In this document: piece by piece, positions 51,781-63,400 of the stretch
How the letters are laid out: the number at the start of each line of letters is the position of its first letter
How positions within the stretch are numbered: position 1 is the first letter of the stretch
Assembly (NCBI GenBank): GCA_013399115.1
Contig: VXAA01002207.1
Coordinates: 494,348 to 558,347, forward strand
Length of the DNA stretch: 64,000 bases
Source: Anseranas semipalmata
Taxonomy: Eukaryota; Chordata; Aves; Anseriformes; Anseranatidae
Direction: 5' to 3'
Translations under genes and position numbers: made by a program
The notes under the pieces: generated by a model
Told to the model about the DNA's origin: nothing
Seen by the model: only the letters and a program-made list of their open reading frames with translations
Database searches by the model: none

Positions 51781-52073
51781 CCAGTCTGTTCAGAATTATT
51801 ATTCATTCTTAATGATAGTTATTTTATTTCAGGTTTGTTAGGCTTCCTAAAATGCTAGTTTCACATCATTTTAGCAAAACTCTGTAATACTAAACCTATC
51901 CTTAGATTGAACTGTCCTTAAAAAATCAGTTTCCTTTGTGATGTCCAGCTGCAGGATCTTCAATTAGATGCCAATATACAAGAAAAAAAAATAGTCAAAG
52001 CATGGTATGAAAATATAAATTGCATAAAATTCTGGTGCCAAAATACCAAAGTCACAACTTGACATCTACAATC

Positions 52074-52096
52074 TGTTGTTGTTGTTGTTGTTTTTT
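52074..52096. repeat. (TTG)n short trinucleotide repeat
   Basis: About six TTG units followed by a T6 run. Read directly. Confidence 0.95.
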
Positions 52097-52535
52097 CCAG
52101 AATTATGTTAATAACACTGTGTTTTCTTTATGCAGTGCTGTAGATTTGTATGATGCTTTAGAAAGAAAATAGCTGACAAGTTCCTGCTAGTGCTTGGATA
52201 CATCTCTATATAGTCAATTTGCTTTGTATTATCATGATTTTCAGGAGGATGAGGAGACTTCATCTTTCAGCTTTCTCACTAACTCTGCTCTTAGTTTGAA
52301 GAACAAATTGGCAGAAGTGTGTGTGTGTACTTTTGTATACTCCTCACTAGAGAATGCCCAACGTGTAAGAGGGAAATGGTACATGTGTCTTCATCTGGTT
52401 GCCGAAGATTCATCCTTTGCAAGTGATCATTACAGCCAGTTTTGCTTGACACAGCTTTCAGAAAATTCCAGCTGATGCGTACCAACAATGGTCATGTCAT
52501 GGTAAGGATGCAACAAGACTAAAGGTTCATGAAGC

Positions 52536-52559
52536 TATTATTATTATTATTATTATTAT
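52536..52559. repeat. (TTA)n trinucleotide repeat, 8 units
   Basis: Pure TTA/TAT run of 24 bp. Read directly. Confidence 0.96.
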
Positions 52560-52896
52560 CATAATTACCTACAAGACAATTGAACATATCTTGTGTGTCA
52601 GGTCTTTGGTGATGTTCTCCTTTGGTGCTATATATACATGAGAGATGTGTCCCTTTCCCTAGGTCAAGACTGTAACTAAGCTAAAGGAGTACATGAATGC
52701 AAACTTTTCAGGCTGCTGCTTACTGTGCAGTCTTTATGCTATGAAACTATGAATTTGAATCTTACCTACTTTGACCTTCCACACTTTGTCAAAAGATAAA
52801 AAAGGAAAGGCTAGTAAGTAGAACTTTCTGGGAAATATGTCAGCATATGAGAGAAACCTAAGAAAGAGAGGGAAAGGAAGCAGTATTATTGTCTTG

Positions 52897-52980
52897 AAAA
52901 AAAAAAAAAAAAAAAAAAAAAAACCAAAAAAAAAAAAAAAAAAAAAACAGAAAAAAAAAACCAAACCCCAAAACAANACC
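52897..52980. repeat. A-rich low-complexity tract with an N
   Basis: Long A-runs are separated by CC, CAG and CCAAACCCC, with one N at 52977. It could be the decayed tail of an old retroposed sequence, but no coding or SINE body is recognisable on either side. The Lys-rich and Phe-rich frames through it are artefacts. Confidence 0.93.
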
Positions 52981-53828
52981 AACTGCCAAAACAAATTTAT
53001 GTCTGAACCTTACATATTCACTGTGGAAATTCTTCTGAATGCTGCAGCTGGGCTTCTTGGACAGACAATAATTCCCAAGTTGCGCAGCAGTCTCCTCAGT
53101 TAGGGCATCACTTTTGTGCATCACAGGAAGACCCCAGCCACAGTATATCAAGGACCAGTGCATCAACAGTCCAGCTAGTGAGACAAAACTACACAGATGG
53201 TAGAAGCCATAGCTTCTATAAAACAACCCACAGGTGTACTTTAACACTGAATGCATTAAATTTGCTACAAAAATGTAAATATAAACATAAGTATACTGTA
53301 TGTGTTTGTGGATTTTTAGACAAATTTTGTTCAGTAAAAAATTTACGTTAGTTCAAAACTGGTTGCACTGAAAAAACGCTGACTGGCCAGTACTACATTC
53401 CTTTCACTTCCAAAATCCCCTGTGCAAAATTCAAACTTGCTTTGACAATCCAATATTTTTGGGTGTAACCTTCAGCCTGCCAGAAATCAGCATTGCAAAG
53501 AGAGATGAGTCAGGTTCAAAAGGCTCATCATGCCTAGTACCATTTTTTTTCCATTAAACAACGAGTCACACAAGGCCTGTGAGCCATTTATGCAACTCCT
53601 GTTCTAATGGCTTTCGTGGGACTGTTGTACACAATACAACTTGTTTATTTTAGTGACTTTTAGGTACTTCAGTAGCAGTTGCAATTAAATTTCCCTGTCA
53701 CTGCAACACAGATCTCTCATTTTTGTAAATCTCAGTATAATGGAAGTAATCGAAGCATTTTAATTTTCTAATTAATTCTTATGAAATTCTAGGTCCCTTT
53801 TAAGGAAGCTAAAAATGCAACAAATTTG

Positions 53829-54020
53829 TATTTGAATGAATCACAAGCCGCTCCCAATTACGCCTTTCCCCCCCTCCCCTGGAATTAGTTTAATATGCTA
53901 ATGGTTAGACAACAGCACGATTCTGGACATCAACAAAATCTAACGATGATAATAATAAATTGCTTATATGATGTAACATTACTCTCAGCTACTTACTTCA
54001 ATCTTTATTTATTTATGTAT
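53829..54020. promoter_or_regulatory. Candidate conserved non-coding element (low certainty)
   Basis: Unique-looking sequence in a monotonous A+T-rich context. It contains CCGCTCCCAATTACGCC, an octamer-variant ATGCTAAT (53895-53902, POU-type site) next to a TTAGTTTAATA homeodomain-like stretch, and isolated CpGs at 53849, 53861, 53918 and 53944. This combination of POU/homeodomain words with retained CpG is typical of developmental enhancers, but it is only suggestive. Confidence 0.22.
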
Positions 54021-56556
54021 TTGTGGCATTAGAATATGCTAAAAATAAGGTACAAATTTGTAGTTAAGCCTATGTATGTATTTTTTTTTTTTTAACACAT
54101 TTTCATAATATGACCTATCAGTGTCCTTGCTGACTTTTGGTGCATGAAAGCCAGGCCCTGCAATGCTCCCTCTAGTACTAAGAGGCCTATTCTCTTTTCA
54201 GCTGAAGTTACTGGGAGTTTCTGCCACTGAATCATGGTCAAAACCCTTATAATAGTATAACTGAAAGAGGCGTATGTGTCCTACATACCAGCAGGTTACC
54301 TAGGAGAGATGGTAGCAAAACATAATAATTATACGTATCAGTTACTGAGTTTTGTTATTGAGAGTCATTGGTAGAAACAATATGTACAGGATATTCCTAA
54401 TTATCCCTTCAGTTTGGTAGCATATTCAAAGCACTGGCAGAAATCTGCACTTCCCTTTCCTTTACTCTCCCTGTCACAGCCAACGTCAGCCAATATGTTC
54501 ATCATTAGTACCACTGTAAGTCAGCATATTTGGTCCACAATATTTTTATGCCGTCTAGGGTGACCAGGAATGCTTTCTGTTTAATAGTAGCTGAGAATAA
54601 TTTTTGTAAAATGTCTTCTGAAATTTTATAGCAGATTGAATTGTTGCATGTTTTAAAGTTAATGAGATGGTTAACATTTTCATTCTGTCCTTAAAGTGTG
54701 GGCATTTCAAAGCAAAGGTAACAATTCTTATGCCTGCTTCATTGCTTGATTGTGTTGAAAAGTAGGAACTCATCTCTAACAAAAGCTAATTTGCTGTAAA
54801 GTTCATGCTTTCTCTGATATGCATCTTCTGGGTACTTCAGATACAACTCTTTCCCACAATAAGATCTTCGAGGATTATTCTCTTTCTGAAATGTTTCAGA
54901 AATAGCTTGTACTGTTGACTGTAGGGCAGTTCCTTTTGACTTGTACTGAGGTTGGCTGTATGTTGTCTCTTATTCTCTATTTCTCTTTGAGTCGCCAGAA
55001 ATTATAGCATAATTGATTCCCCAGTTGCTCAAGAGACCTTGAAACATCTTTTCTTGAGCTTTTTTATGTTGAAGTTCTCAGAAACAGCAAGATGAAAAAG
55101 AAAATGAATAGCAGAGATTATTTTCCTAAAACCCATTCAACAGGTGGAGCTGTGTGCTGCAAACTAGGGTTCAGAAATGGAATCTGTATGATGAGATGTT
55201 TGTTGATACATTTTCAATGCTACAGATAATTTCCTGAACAAAACAATTTTTTTTTTCAAGTTTTAGGAATTATCTGCAGTTACCCTAGATTGGGAAAAGA
55301 AAAATATGTCTCAAAAAGGGTGGTTGTGATTTTCAACATGTTTTCATTAGTGGACAGAAATCCAGTAAGCTTTGCTCCACTCTCCCATAGATACTTAAGA
55401 AGTAATAAATGGTGCTGGGAGATCTTGGATGTTGCACAGCTGGTGTTCAGCATTGTATTACTGGTAAAGTGTAATGCTCCATCAAATATTTATTAATCAG
55501 CAGTCCTTATGACATTTCTTCTTGCTATTAGTGAATGAAGTTTGGGTGACAGAAAACTGACAAAAGACAGTTTAATAAAAGAGAGCTACAGATATAGAAT
55601 GTGTTATAAAGCATCCTCTCTCTCTCTATTTCATTGCCAGTTTTGACCAGTGCCCCTTTGAGGGAGAAGAGAAAGATCTCTGACTGTACATCTGCAGATG
55701 CCAATTTCCTTTTTTCCCCTCCCCAGAAAAGATGAATGTTTGTCTGAAATTCCTCAGGAACCTTCCTTTAGAATGCACAGAAAATACAGCTTTGGAAAAT
55801 GAGTGAGCTGTAATAATATCACTCATCAATTCATAGTTACTATTACTGGTACATCAGAAGCTGTTTGAATTCTTCATGTCAAAAGATAGAGTATGCATTA
55901 TCTAAGGCAATCCTCAGTTTCTATCCCACTTTTACAGAGGTAAAGGTATTATTTCAATAACAGGAGGTAACGTATTATATGCACCTACTGTGACAGTTAA
56001 ACATACCTAGAAAGGAAAAGGGAGGAGCCGATAGAGTTGACACATCAGATATTTATTACCCGTTCTTTGACAGTGTTGTACCAGTTTCTTATTACATCTG
56101 TTTATAAAAATGCACATAAGCATTATCAGGCAGTAGAATGGTGATCACAAAAGGAGTGTTTTTTTTTTTAACATGAGTTAGTTGTCATCCTTTAACCTTT
56201 TTAGGAGGTTTTCTTTATCTCATCAATATTATTTTTTTTCCTGAATTAGTGCAGACTGTGTCAGATTTGCTCACCTTTCCTCGGGCTAAAGGAACTTGTG
56301 AGATTTCTTGAAAATATATCCTACTCAACATGAGCAAGGCACAGAACCATATCTTATCATTTAATCCTCTTAATTACCTACCTTTTTTAGATTAGGTACT
56401 TAATCTTCAGAACTGTGTTGAACATGGCACAGTTGGAGGGCTTTACTCATGCTGGGCAAGGAAAGAATGATTTAGGTATTTCTATTGTATTAAGATGAGC
56501 AGTGCTCCTCTTTTCCCAATAAGTTTGGATTTATAGAGTTGCACAGATTTGGGGTT
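54021..56556. other. A+T-rich non-coding DNA
   Basis: No gene or repeat family was recognised. Contains a T-run near 54079-54093 and a short (TC)n near 55616-55628. Confidence 0.5.
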
Positions 56557-56626
56557 TTCTTCTTCTTCTTCTTCTTCTTCTTCTTCTTCTTCTTCTTCTT
56601 CTTCTTCTTCTTCTTCTTCTTCTTCT
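56557..56626. repeat. (TTC)n / (GAA)n trinucleotide repeat, about 23 units
   Basis: A pure TTC run of 70 bp, the longer of two such arrays in the window. Uninterrupted GAA/TTC of this length is prone to triplex formation and length instability. The assembled length should be treated as approximate. Confidence 0.98.
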
Positions 56627-57752
56627 AATCTTATAAATAATGCCAAACAATACTACTTATAAGAAGGTCCTGCTGGGATAAGAGCTGTGTAAACATTCTG
56701 AAAACAGAAGTCCAGTTCTGAATTGCTCAAGCCTCAGGCAGCCAGTGACAATAACAAGATACCTGGATGGAGTGCTGCAGTTGAGTGAGAAAAGTTCTTG
56801 CATGCATGTAGGAGTTTTTTGCACTAGAGAGGAACAATTTCTAGATGTCTCCTCTGAGCTTGCTAAGAAAAGCTTTGTTATACATTGCAGTAACCTAAAA
56901 CAGTGGCCAGTAGTGAGCATTTAGCAACCAGCCCTTCTTTAAGCTGGCCACAAGATAGCACCAAGGCACATGTCCATGTCCAACAGACCATTTGAACATT
57001 TGAGTATAGGGCTTCATGAAATGTTGTTTGAATAGGTGTGGGTATGCCAGTGTGCATGTGTGTGCGCACAAATGAAGAAAAGGGAGAGACAGAAGTAGAA
57101 GACATAGCGTAAAATAGGAGGATAAGTCCTTGACATAGGCCAGATAGACTCAGAGATACATTGAGACAAGTCTTTTTGGTCTGGGGAGTCATTGAAATAG
57201 TACAGAGTCTGTGAGAGAGAAAACTGCCTTCAAGATCTTCATCTCTTCTGATTCGTGGAGGGCAGATTTAGACTGGTCTGTGTGACAAGAAAAAGACTGC
57301 ATCAAATAAATGGTTGAATCAATCACACATGCTTAGTTTCTCAAACTGTTATAATATGTTGTTGCATTCATAAGACAGCAGCCCTCAGTTCCCATGACAC
57401 ATCATAACAGTATTGTCCAATAGTGGGCAGGGGTAACTGTATAGTCCAGCAATGAAATGAGCCACTGTGTTTCACAAACATTTTCCTACTTTGTTAGGAC
57501 ATCTGCTGATGTGATTTCTCCTCATGAATACATGTTTCTGCTGGATAAAATAGTTTTAGAGCTTTGCTAGCAAGTCATTACTGAAGTTTGGTTCACTTTT
57601 TGGCTTTGATTAAAATAATAAGCCTCCTGGACATTATTTTAAGTTGATGCAAATGACTAAGGACAGTAAGTTATGTTAAAAGGAAATGCACTTCAACAGT
57701 AGGGAAAAAGTAATATCCCTTTTCTATTTTCTTTTTCTTTGCTGGGTTTTGC
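56627..57752. other. Non-coding DNA, nothing recognised
   Basis: Two overlapping - strand frames of 87 and 104 aa (56657-56920, 56878-57192) lack any recognisable domain and are not supported as genes. Confidence 0.5.
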
Positions 57753-57793
57753 CTTTTTCTTTTTTTTTTTTTTTTTCTGGTTTTTTCCTTTTT

Positions 57794-57825
<32 letters not shown>

Positions 57826-57828
57826 TTT
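57753..57828. repeat. T-rich tract
   Basis: Almost pure T with scattered C and two G residues. A poly-Phe frame through it is an artefact. Confidence 0.96.
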
Positions 57829-58347
57829 GTTCAAAATAAATGTACTTATAGGTCTACTTCTCTTTAGACCAACAATTAGATATAGTTACCTGGAGCAAAA
57901 CTGTAGAATTTAGCTGTTTTTTTCCTCATTTTTCGTAGGTAATTTATAAGTAAATTACATTTACTATCATGATGCCTGGTCTCTCCTCTCTGTGTTTCCA
58001 ATTCTTTGAAGGGGTCACCAAAAAGAAGTTTAAATATCACAATGAAATTATAGTCTGGGTCACGCAAACTGAATGTATAGGTTAATCCCAATTTTTAAAA
58101 AGATCCTTTTTAGCCAGCTTCTCCTAGCATCTCTCAGTACAAATAGTACCAATCCACTGAACTGTGCAACCTGAGGTTACCTTTTGCAAATTGAAGTTAT
58201 ACTGGCATAAAAATGGACTAGTACCAACTCTTGCAGGACTGGCAGTTACATGAATGAAATTACATATCACTAGTGAATCTGACCTGAAAAAGTGAAACAT
58301 GTGAAACATTTCATATATGTTGTTGCAAATCATTTTAAAATTTCTGA
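57829..58347. other. A+T-rich non-coding DNA, nothing recognised
   Basis: Short frames only, with no motif recognised. Confidence 0.5.
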
Positions 58348-58452
58348 TTCCTTTCCTTTCCTTTCCTTTCCTTTCCTTTCCTTTCCTTTCCTTTCCTTTC
58401 CTTTCCTTTCCTTTCCTTTCCTTTCCTTTCCTTTCCTTTCCTTTCCTTTCCT
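58348..58452. repeat. (CTTTC)n pentanucleotide repeat, about 21 units
   Basis: A pure polypyrimidine pentamer array of about 104 bp, ending at CCTCTTTCCC. The - strand KERKG-type frame is a translation of the repeat. It lies about 120 bp from an assembly gap. Confidence 0.98.
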
Positions 58453-58573
58453 CTTTCCCTTTTAACTAGGCTGAAACTGTCTACTGAATGCAAGTTGCAA
58501 ATAAACTTGAGTTGCCAGAAACTGTTCTGAATTATTGTTTTTTTGTTTTTTTGTTTGTTTGTTTGTTTGTTTT

Positions 58574-58621
58574 NNNNNNNNNNNNNNNNNNNNNNNNNNN
58601 NNNNNNNNNNNNNNNNNNNNN
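58574..58621. other. Assembly gap, 48 N, in T-rich/(GTTT)n sequence
   Basis: Forty-eight Ns are bordered by (GTTT)n on the left and a T-run on the right. Low complexity on both sides suggests the gap arose from an unresolved homopolymer or microsatellite. Its true length is unknown. Confidence 0.97.
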
Positions 58622-59244
58622 TTTTTTTTTTTTTTTTGGTCATAAAAGTGATTTGCTCCTTATTCTTAATATTTTCCAATGCTTTTATTCAGAATGTCAT
58701 AATTATTTATTTGAAATTTGTTCCATTTCCAGACCAGGACTTGGATTTTTATATATGAAAGTGGACTGGAAATGAAATAAAATCTAAATAAAATATTATT
58801 TTTCTTTTCATTTTTTATTGAATCATCAGTCTATTTTCTGGAATTAAGAACTTTTATTTATTACTATTCTATTGTGGATAGTCATCACTTACACTGATAG
58901 GGTTTTTAATTACCATTTCAGAGTAAAATGAGCATTCATTATAGTACAAAACAGGAGAAAAAATCACTAAGCAACATCATCAGATTTTTTTAACCGATTA
59001 GCTTAAAAGGTATACCCATCATAATAAGAAAAAGTAGCATGGAGAACGCAGTTGAGTTCAAACACACATGGTATTAATCTCACATAATGAGCATTGCTTC
59101 AACTGGCATGAGAAACTACACTAAATAGATGGTAAGCTACAATTGGCTTCCTAAAAAATCATGGCCCTTGACTTTAATTTGTCCTCTGCATCAGTTTCTT
59201 GTATTTAAGAATGCTTATTATTAGGTCTTCTTGCTGTGCTCTCC
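58622..59244. other. A+T-rich non-coding DNA, nothing recognised
   Basis: After the T-run this is ordinary A+T-rich sequence with no motif I can name. Confidence 0.5.
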
Positions 59245-59454
59245 TCAGTTCTGTGCTACTAATTGGTTTAGAGTGAGTCTGGTGTTCTCTAATACAACCT
59301 CCTCTGCGGCCGCTAAGTCTGCTGGAATTGCCACCACCCACTGTCCTCTCAGTGCTGTAACAACTGCACTTATTACACCATATAATATCTCTTTTGTAGC
59401 ATTTTCCAGTAATCTCTCCCAATCCAAAAGATATTCATGATGAGATGTTGGCAT
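59245..59454 (-). other. Unassigned 69-aa open frame with non-random peptide, possible element relic
   Basis: The frame opens at an ATG at 59454 and stops just after LVAQN. The peptide has a hydrophobic stretch (YGVISAVVTALRG) followed by AIPADLAAAEEVV and NTRLTLNQLVAQN, which could form an amphipathic helix. The DNA includes GCGGCCGC (59306-59313) in an otherwise A+T-rich area. There is an in-frame stop shortly upstream, so at most an internal piece survives. The composition is more protein-like than other frames here and could come from a retroelement or a processed copy of a gene. I cannot name the parent. Confidence 0.25.
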
Positions 59455-60374
59455 TGGTATTCATCTTATCTTTTTACGGTAAAACTAAAATTAGTAAAAT
59501 CTTTTTTTTTTTCAATCTCTATTTATCAGTTTTTAATGTTGTTGATGTGAGAATATGTTTGCTGCTGCATTCACTGATGTTCATATATCTGCACACGAGT
59601 TCTATGTACATTCTGCATATATATAGGGACATGCATGCTTGTATATGTGTGTATTGAATAGAATCTTTCTTGTAGGTAATGAGTGGATCTTTAAATACAT
59701 ATTGATGTGGCCAGATGCAGACAGATATATGCTCACCTGTCTGTTTTGCCAGCTGGCCCTATTCCCAGAAAGGTTTATCAGCTTGGGCATGGTGCCATGC
59801 TAGCACAGCTATTCAAATCATGGGCTATGGCTTGCTCATTTCCAGCCAGCTGAGACCAAGAGCAAGGCAAGGCAAACTTGCACATCTGGGTATACCCCAA
59901 AATCTTCTCAAAGTCACTGTTTGTGGGATCCTTCCTTTCCTTCTGATTGTATCATATGCCAGGCTGACAACATTTACTTCTTTACCAAACTGAATGGTGA
60001 GATTTGACATTCTGTATGGAAATAAAAAAAAGTAAATTGTTGGTCTGAAAGTAGAATACATTTCTTCTTACCTTTGTAACTTAAGCCTGTTTTCTGCTGG
60101 CAAATTTCACACCCTGTCCCAAGTCTCTCAGCACCTCTAGCCAACGAATATCTCTGCAAGGGTAGGAGGAACAAAGAGGAGGTCTCTGGATGGCCTGCAA
60201 GATCCAGAACAGTTCCTACCAACTTCCACGAACTCTTCAAATACCACTTTAACAGCAGTTAGATTCATGCAGATGTTAAGGATGCTAGAAGGTAGCACCT
60301 TCAATCATTAGTCTATTGCAGTGTTACAGAGGTGACTTGAGACCTTCAGTGACAAAGGAGGAAATGGGATCCAA
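59455..60374. other. Non-coding DNA, nothing recognised
   Basis: Moderately less A+T-rich between about 59720 and 60240, with three overlapping frames under 95 aa that match no family. Confidence 0.45.
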
Positions 60375-60495
60375 GGATAGATTTACAAAGGTTTCACCAA
60401 GGGTAGACTTACAAAGGTTTCACCAAAGATTGATCATGATCATGAGACCTCTCCTCCATTAGAGAAATGAGAGGTCATTAGGGAAATGAGAGGTA
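60375..60495. repeat. Two adjacent small tandem duplications
   Basis: A 26-mer (60375-60400, 60401-60426; two mismatches; ends TTTACAAAGGTTTCACCAA or a close variant) is followed by a 19-mer pair (60458-60476, 60477-60495; ATTAG, GAAATGAGAGGT; two mismatches). Between them is the palindrome TGATCATGATCA (60431-60442). Two independent small duplications within 120 bp suggest a local slippage-prone site. Confidence 0.93.
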
Positions 60496-63400
60496 ACCAT
60501 TAATATTTGCAGCAGCTTATATATAATTTGCAACAAAATGCTCTGCAAGCATATCTAATCAAATTGTTACACCAGTCCTGACTCTGCCAATCATTTTCTC
60601 TCATTTCCATGTAAAGTGGAGCTTCCAACACTGGACAGGTGCAGGCCTTAGGTTGGCCCCAGTCCTTTGTTTATGCCTCCCTGAGACCTTGCTCTTCTCT
60701 GGAGTTGAAGTTTTCTCAAATTGGGATTTTTGGTGTTTTTGTCACATAATGTGCGTGTTGCTCCTAGTACATCATGCAAAAGTGCCCATGCAGGTATTTA
60801 GAGCTTTTGGTAGAGACAAAGCAATCAGTTCCTAGCTTCTAGGCAGAATAGTTAACTCTTTTGTTGCAGAGCTGTTGACCCTTTTGTCACAGTAAGAACT
60901 GAGAAATGTAATGCTTGTCTGAAAGAAAGTGGAATTGCTTGAGCTGATGCCGGTTGAATCCTCACAGTTAACAAATATTTATCCTTCTCTGAATTTAATC
61001 CAGTACAGCTCACTGGATAGCTTGCAGATGGATTGCTATAGCTAACTCAGTAATTTCTGCATAAAAACATAATTTATGCAGTCCCTGGACTTGTTGATTT
61101 GTGTTTGGCTTTTAGTAGGAATTATAAAAGTGCCAGTCTAAAACTGTATGTTTCATCAGAAGATGAGATAGAAAATGGTTAGGTTGGGCAGTTTGAACGA
61201 TTTTGATTTAGTATCTGAAGAGAAGGTGTTTAGAACTAATATAGCAGTTTTAACTTGCACGTAGTGTTGTTCTGTATGCCTTTCAAGTCATTTTTAGAAC
61301 TCAGCAGAACTTCTCATTTGTTTTCCTTGGGAAATGTTTTCTCTTGCTGAGATTTCCCTTCAGCACAGACTAGAAAAACAACAAAATTTCCCTCTGAAAA
61401 TGTTTTTTTTTTGAAATATTTAAGACATTTTTTGAAATATTTTGCTTGGATAAGAATGAAACATTGAATACTTCATGAAATTAAACATTTTGATGAGTTT
61501 TTGTCAAGACATATAATTAAATAATATATACTCATGAAACACTTCTATGCTTTCTGATGTATTTCTGGCAATGTTGACCAGCTCTAGCCATTGCTAAAAT
61601 GACAGCTTTACTGTAATCACCTCTGGATCTTCAGGCTTGTACTTATTCCTACCACACAAGTTAAATGATTTACATCCACGTCTCTCTTAAAATCTGATGT
61701 TCCACTAGGTCTAGTGACTGTAAAAAAGTTTTATTCTTCTAATCTGTATCTTTTGATATTTAAATGATGGAGAGGATATGTAGAACATATATATATATAA
61801 AACACATTCCTTTTAGATTTTAACTTCTTTATCAGTAAATATGTTTCTTTGAAGCTTTTCAACAGAATTATTTTTCTTCCATCAGGTATCACAGGTAGTC
61901 TATCATAATGGAGGATGTGCAAAGGATGACATCAATAACAATTAACTCTTAGTTTCTCAATGAAGGATAGTTTTTAATACTACAATTTTGTGTGCTAAGT
62001 ATTCCATATATCTAGAGTCTATTGTGTTCTCTTAAAATATTCGCTCCTCTGATACGTTGTGTTTTCACACATACCTGAAATTCCCTCATTTAGCTTACAA
62101 GGTTATCAGAAACTTTCAGCCACCAGCTAGAATCTCTGAAAGAAAAGTCATTCCAGTCTTCATTTTGTCTTTCACAACTTGCTCTACAGAAGATTGTAGA
62201 AATGACTTTTAGCACTTTCATGTCTTACAGCATTCTGACAAAAAGATACGCTTAGCATGAAGTAAACTAGTAATGACCTGGAAGTCAATACAACTATTTA
62301 CATGCAAGTGCTAGAGTCCTTCACTGGACCAAGGTGTAGGAAATTGCAGCTGTAAGGTAGACCAGTGTACAAACCTTCCCTTTCTACTAGGTCATTTATA
62401 ATTGCTTGTGTATAATCTTTAAGTCTTTTGCTTTCATAGATGACATTTGTCATCCTTGCTCGTAATAGTGGAGATGAATTTTGTGACAGATTTGGACACA
62501 CTTAAGAATAAAAGAAACGGGAAGAAAAGATATTTTTCTGTTCTGAAATAATCTCTTGTATTGTCTTTTGAACTGCTGTAGTATATATATAATAAATGAC
62601 AGGAACTAGCAGTTTTGTCCTTCCTTTGTGACTACCTCATTGTGTGAGTCGGCACAGGCAGGCAGCAGGAACAACCACAGACCCATGGCTGAAACGCAAA
62701 GAGTAAATTTCTTTTTGTTACCTTGCCAGCTGAGGATCCCTGAAGCAACACCTGGGCAGAGGCACTCAAGCAGGGACGCAAGCACCACTAAGCTTGGTCC
62801 ATGCTAAAAGGTTGCTGACCTGCTGTTTACACCTGTTTATCATGGGTTTGTGGAGGCATAGTTTGCCACCATGCTGTGATCTTTACTGTGCTTTTTGATC
62901 GTCTTCATACCAAGGCTGGGAGCTCAAGTGTGCCCAGTAGGGCACCTCCAAGTCTACCAAACACCCACGTTATCTATACACAGATGTGCTACTTATCAGA
63001 CACACGGAGGATAAACAACAGTAGGTACGATTTATGTGTTTTCCAACATGACTACTCTCTAGACTTTATGGGTTCCCAGCTGCAAGGTCAATTGAGCATA
63101 TTTACAATCCTCCTCACCAGTCTTCTGTTCTCATCCTGTCCCCTTCGCTATTTTCTGCTTTTAACCCATTCCTCCCAACACTCATATTGTAGCTGGCTTT
63201 TACCTACTTATGATCAAGAAGCAGTTTGTAACAACCCAGAGCTCTGCACTTTCTGTGCTTGCCCTGTACTTCTTTTCCTGCACCAAGAACACATATCCTA
63301 CCCTATTTCTGCTGCAGACTGATTGACAATCATATATCTTTCTTTTTATCCAGAGAAGCAGTAGCGGCCTTCATAGATTCAAAAAGAATCTGAATCATCA

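Noticed and set aside
51751..51785. Polypyrimidine-CCCAG as a splice acceptor
   Set aside because: No open, recognisable exon follows, and such tracts occur many times in the window.
58335..58679. KERKG-repeat protein on the - strand
   Set aside because: Translation of the (CTTTC)n microsatellite running into an assembly gap.
62876..63322. 148-aa open frame, longest N-free frame outside the CR1
   Set aside because: No recognisable domain, composition driven by pyrimidine-rich DNA (Ser/Leu/Phe/Cys), and no convincing exon boundaries. A frame of this length is not surprising in 64 kb searched in six frames.
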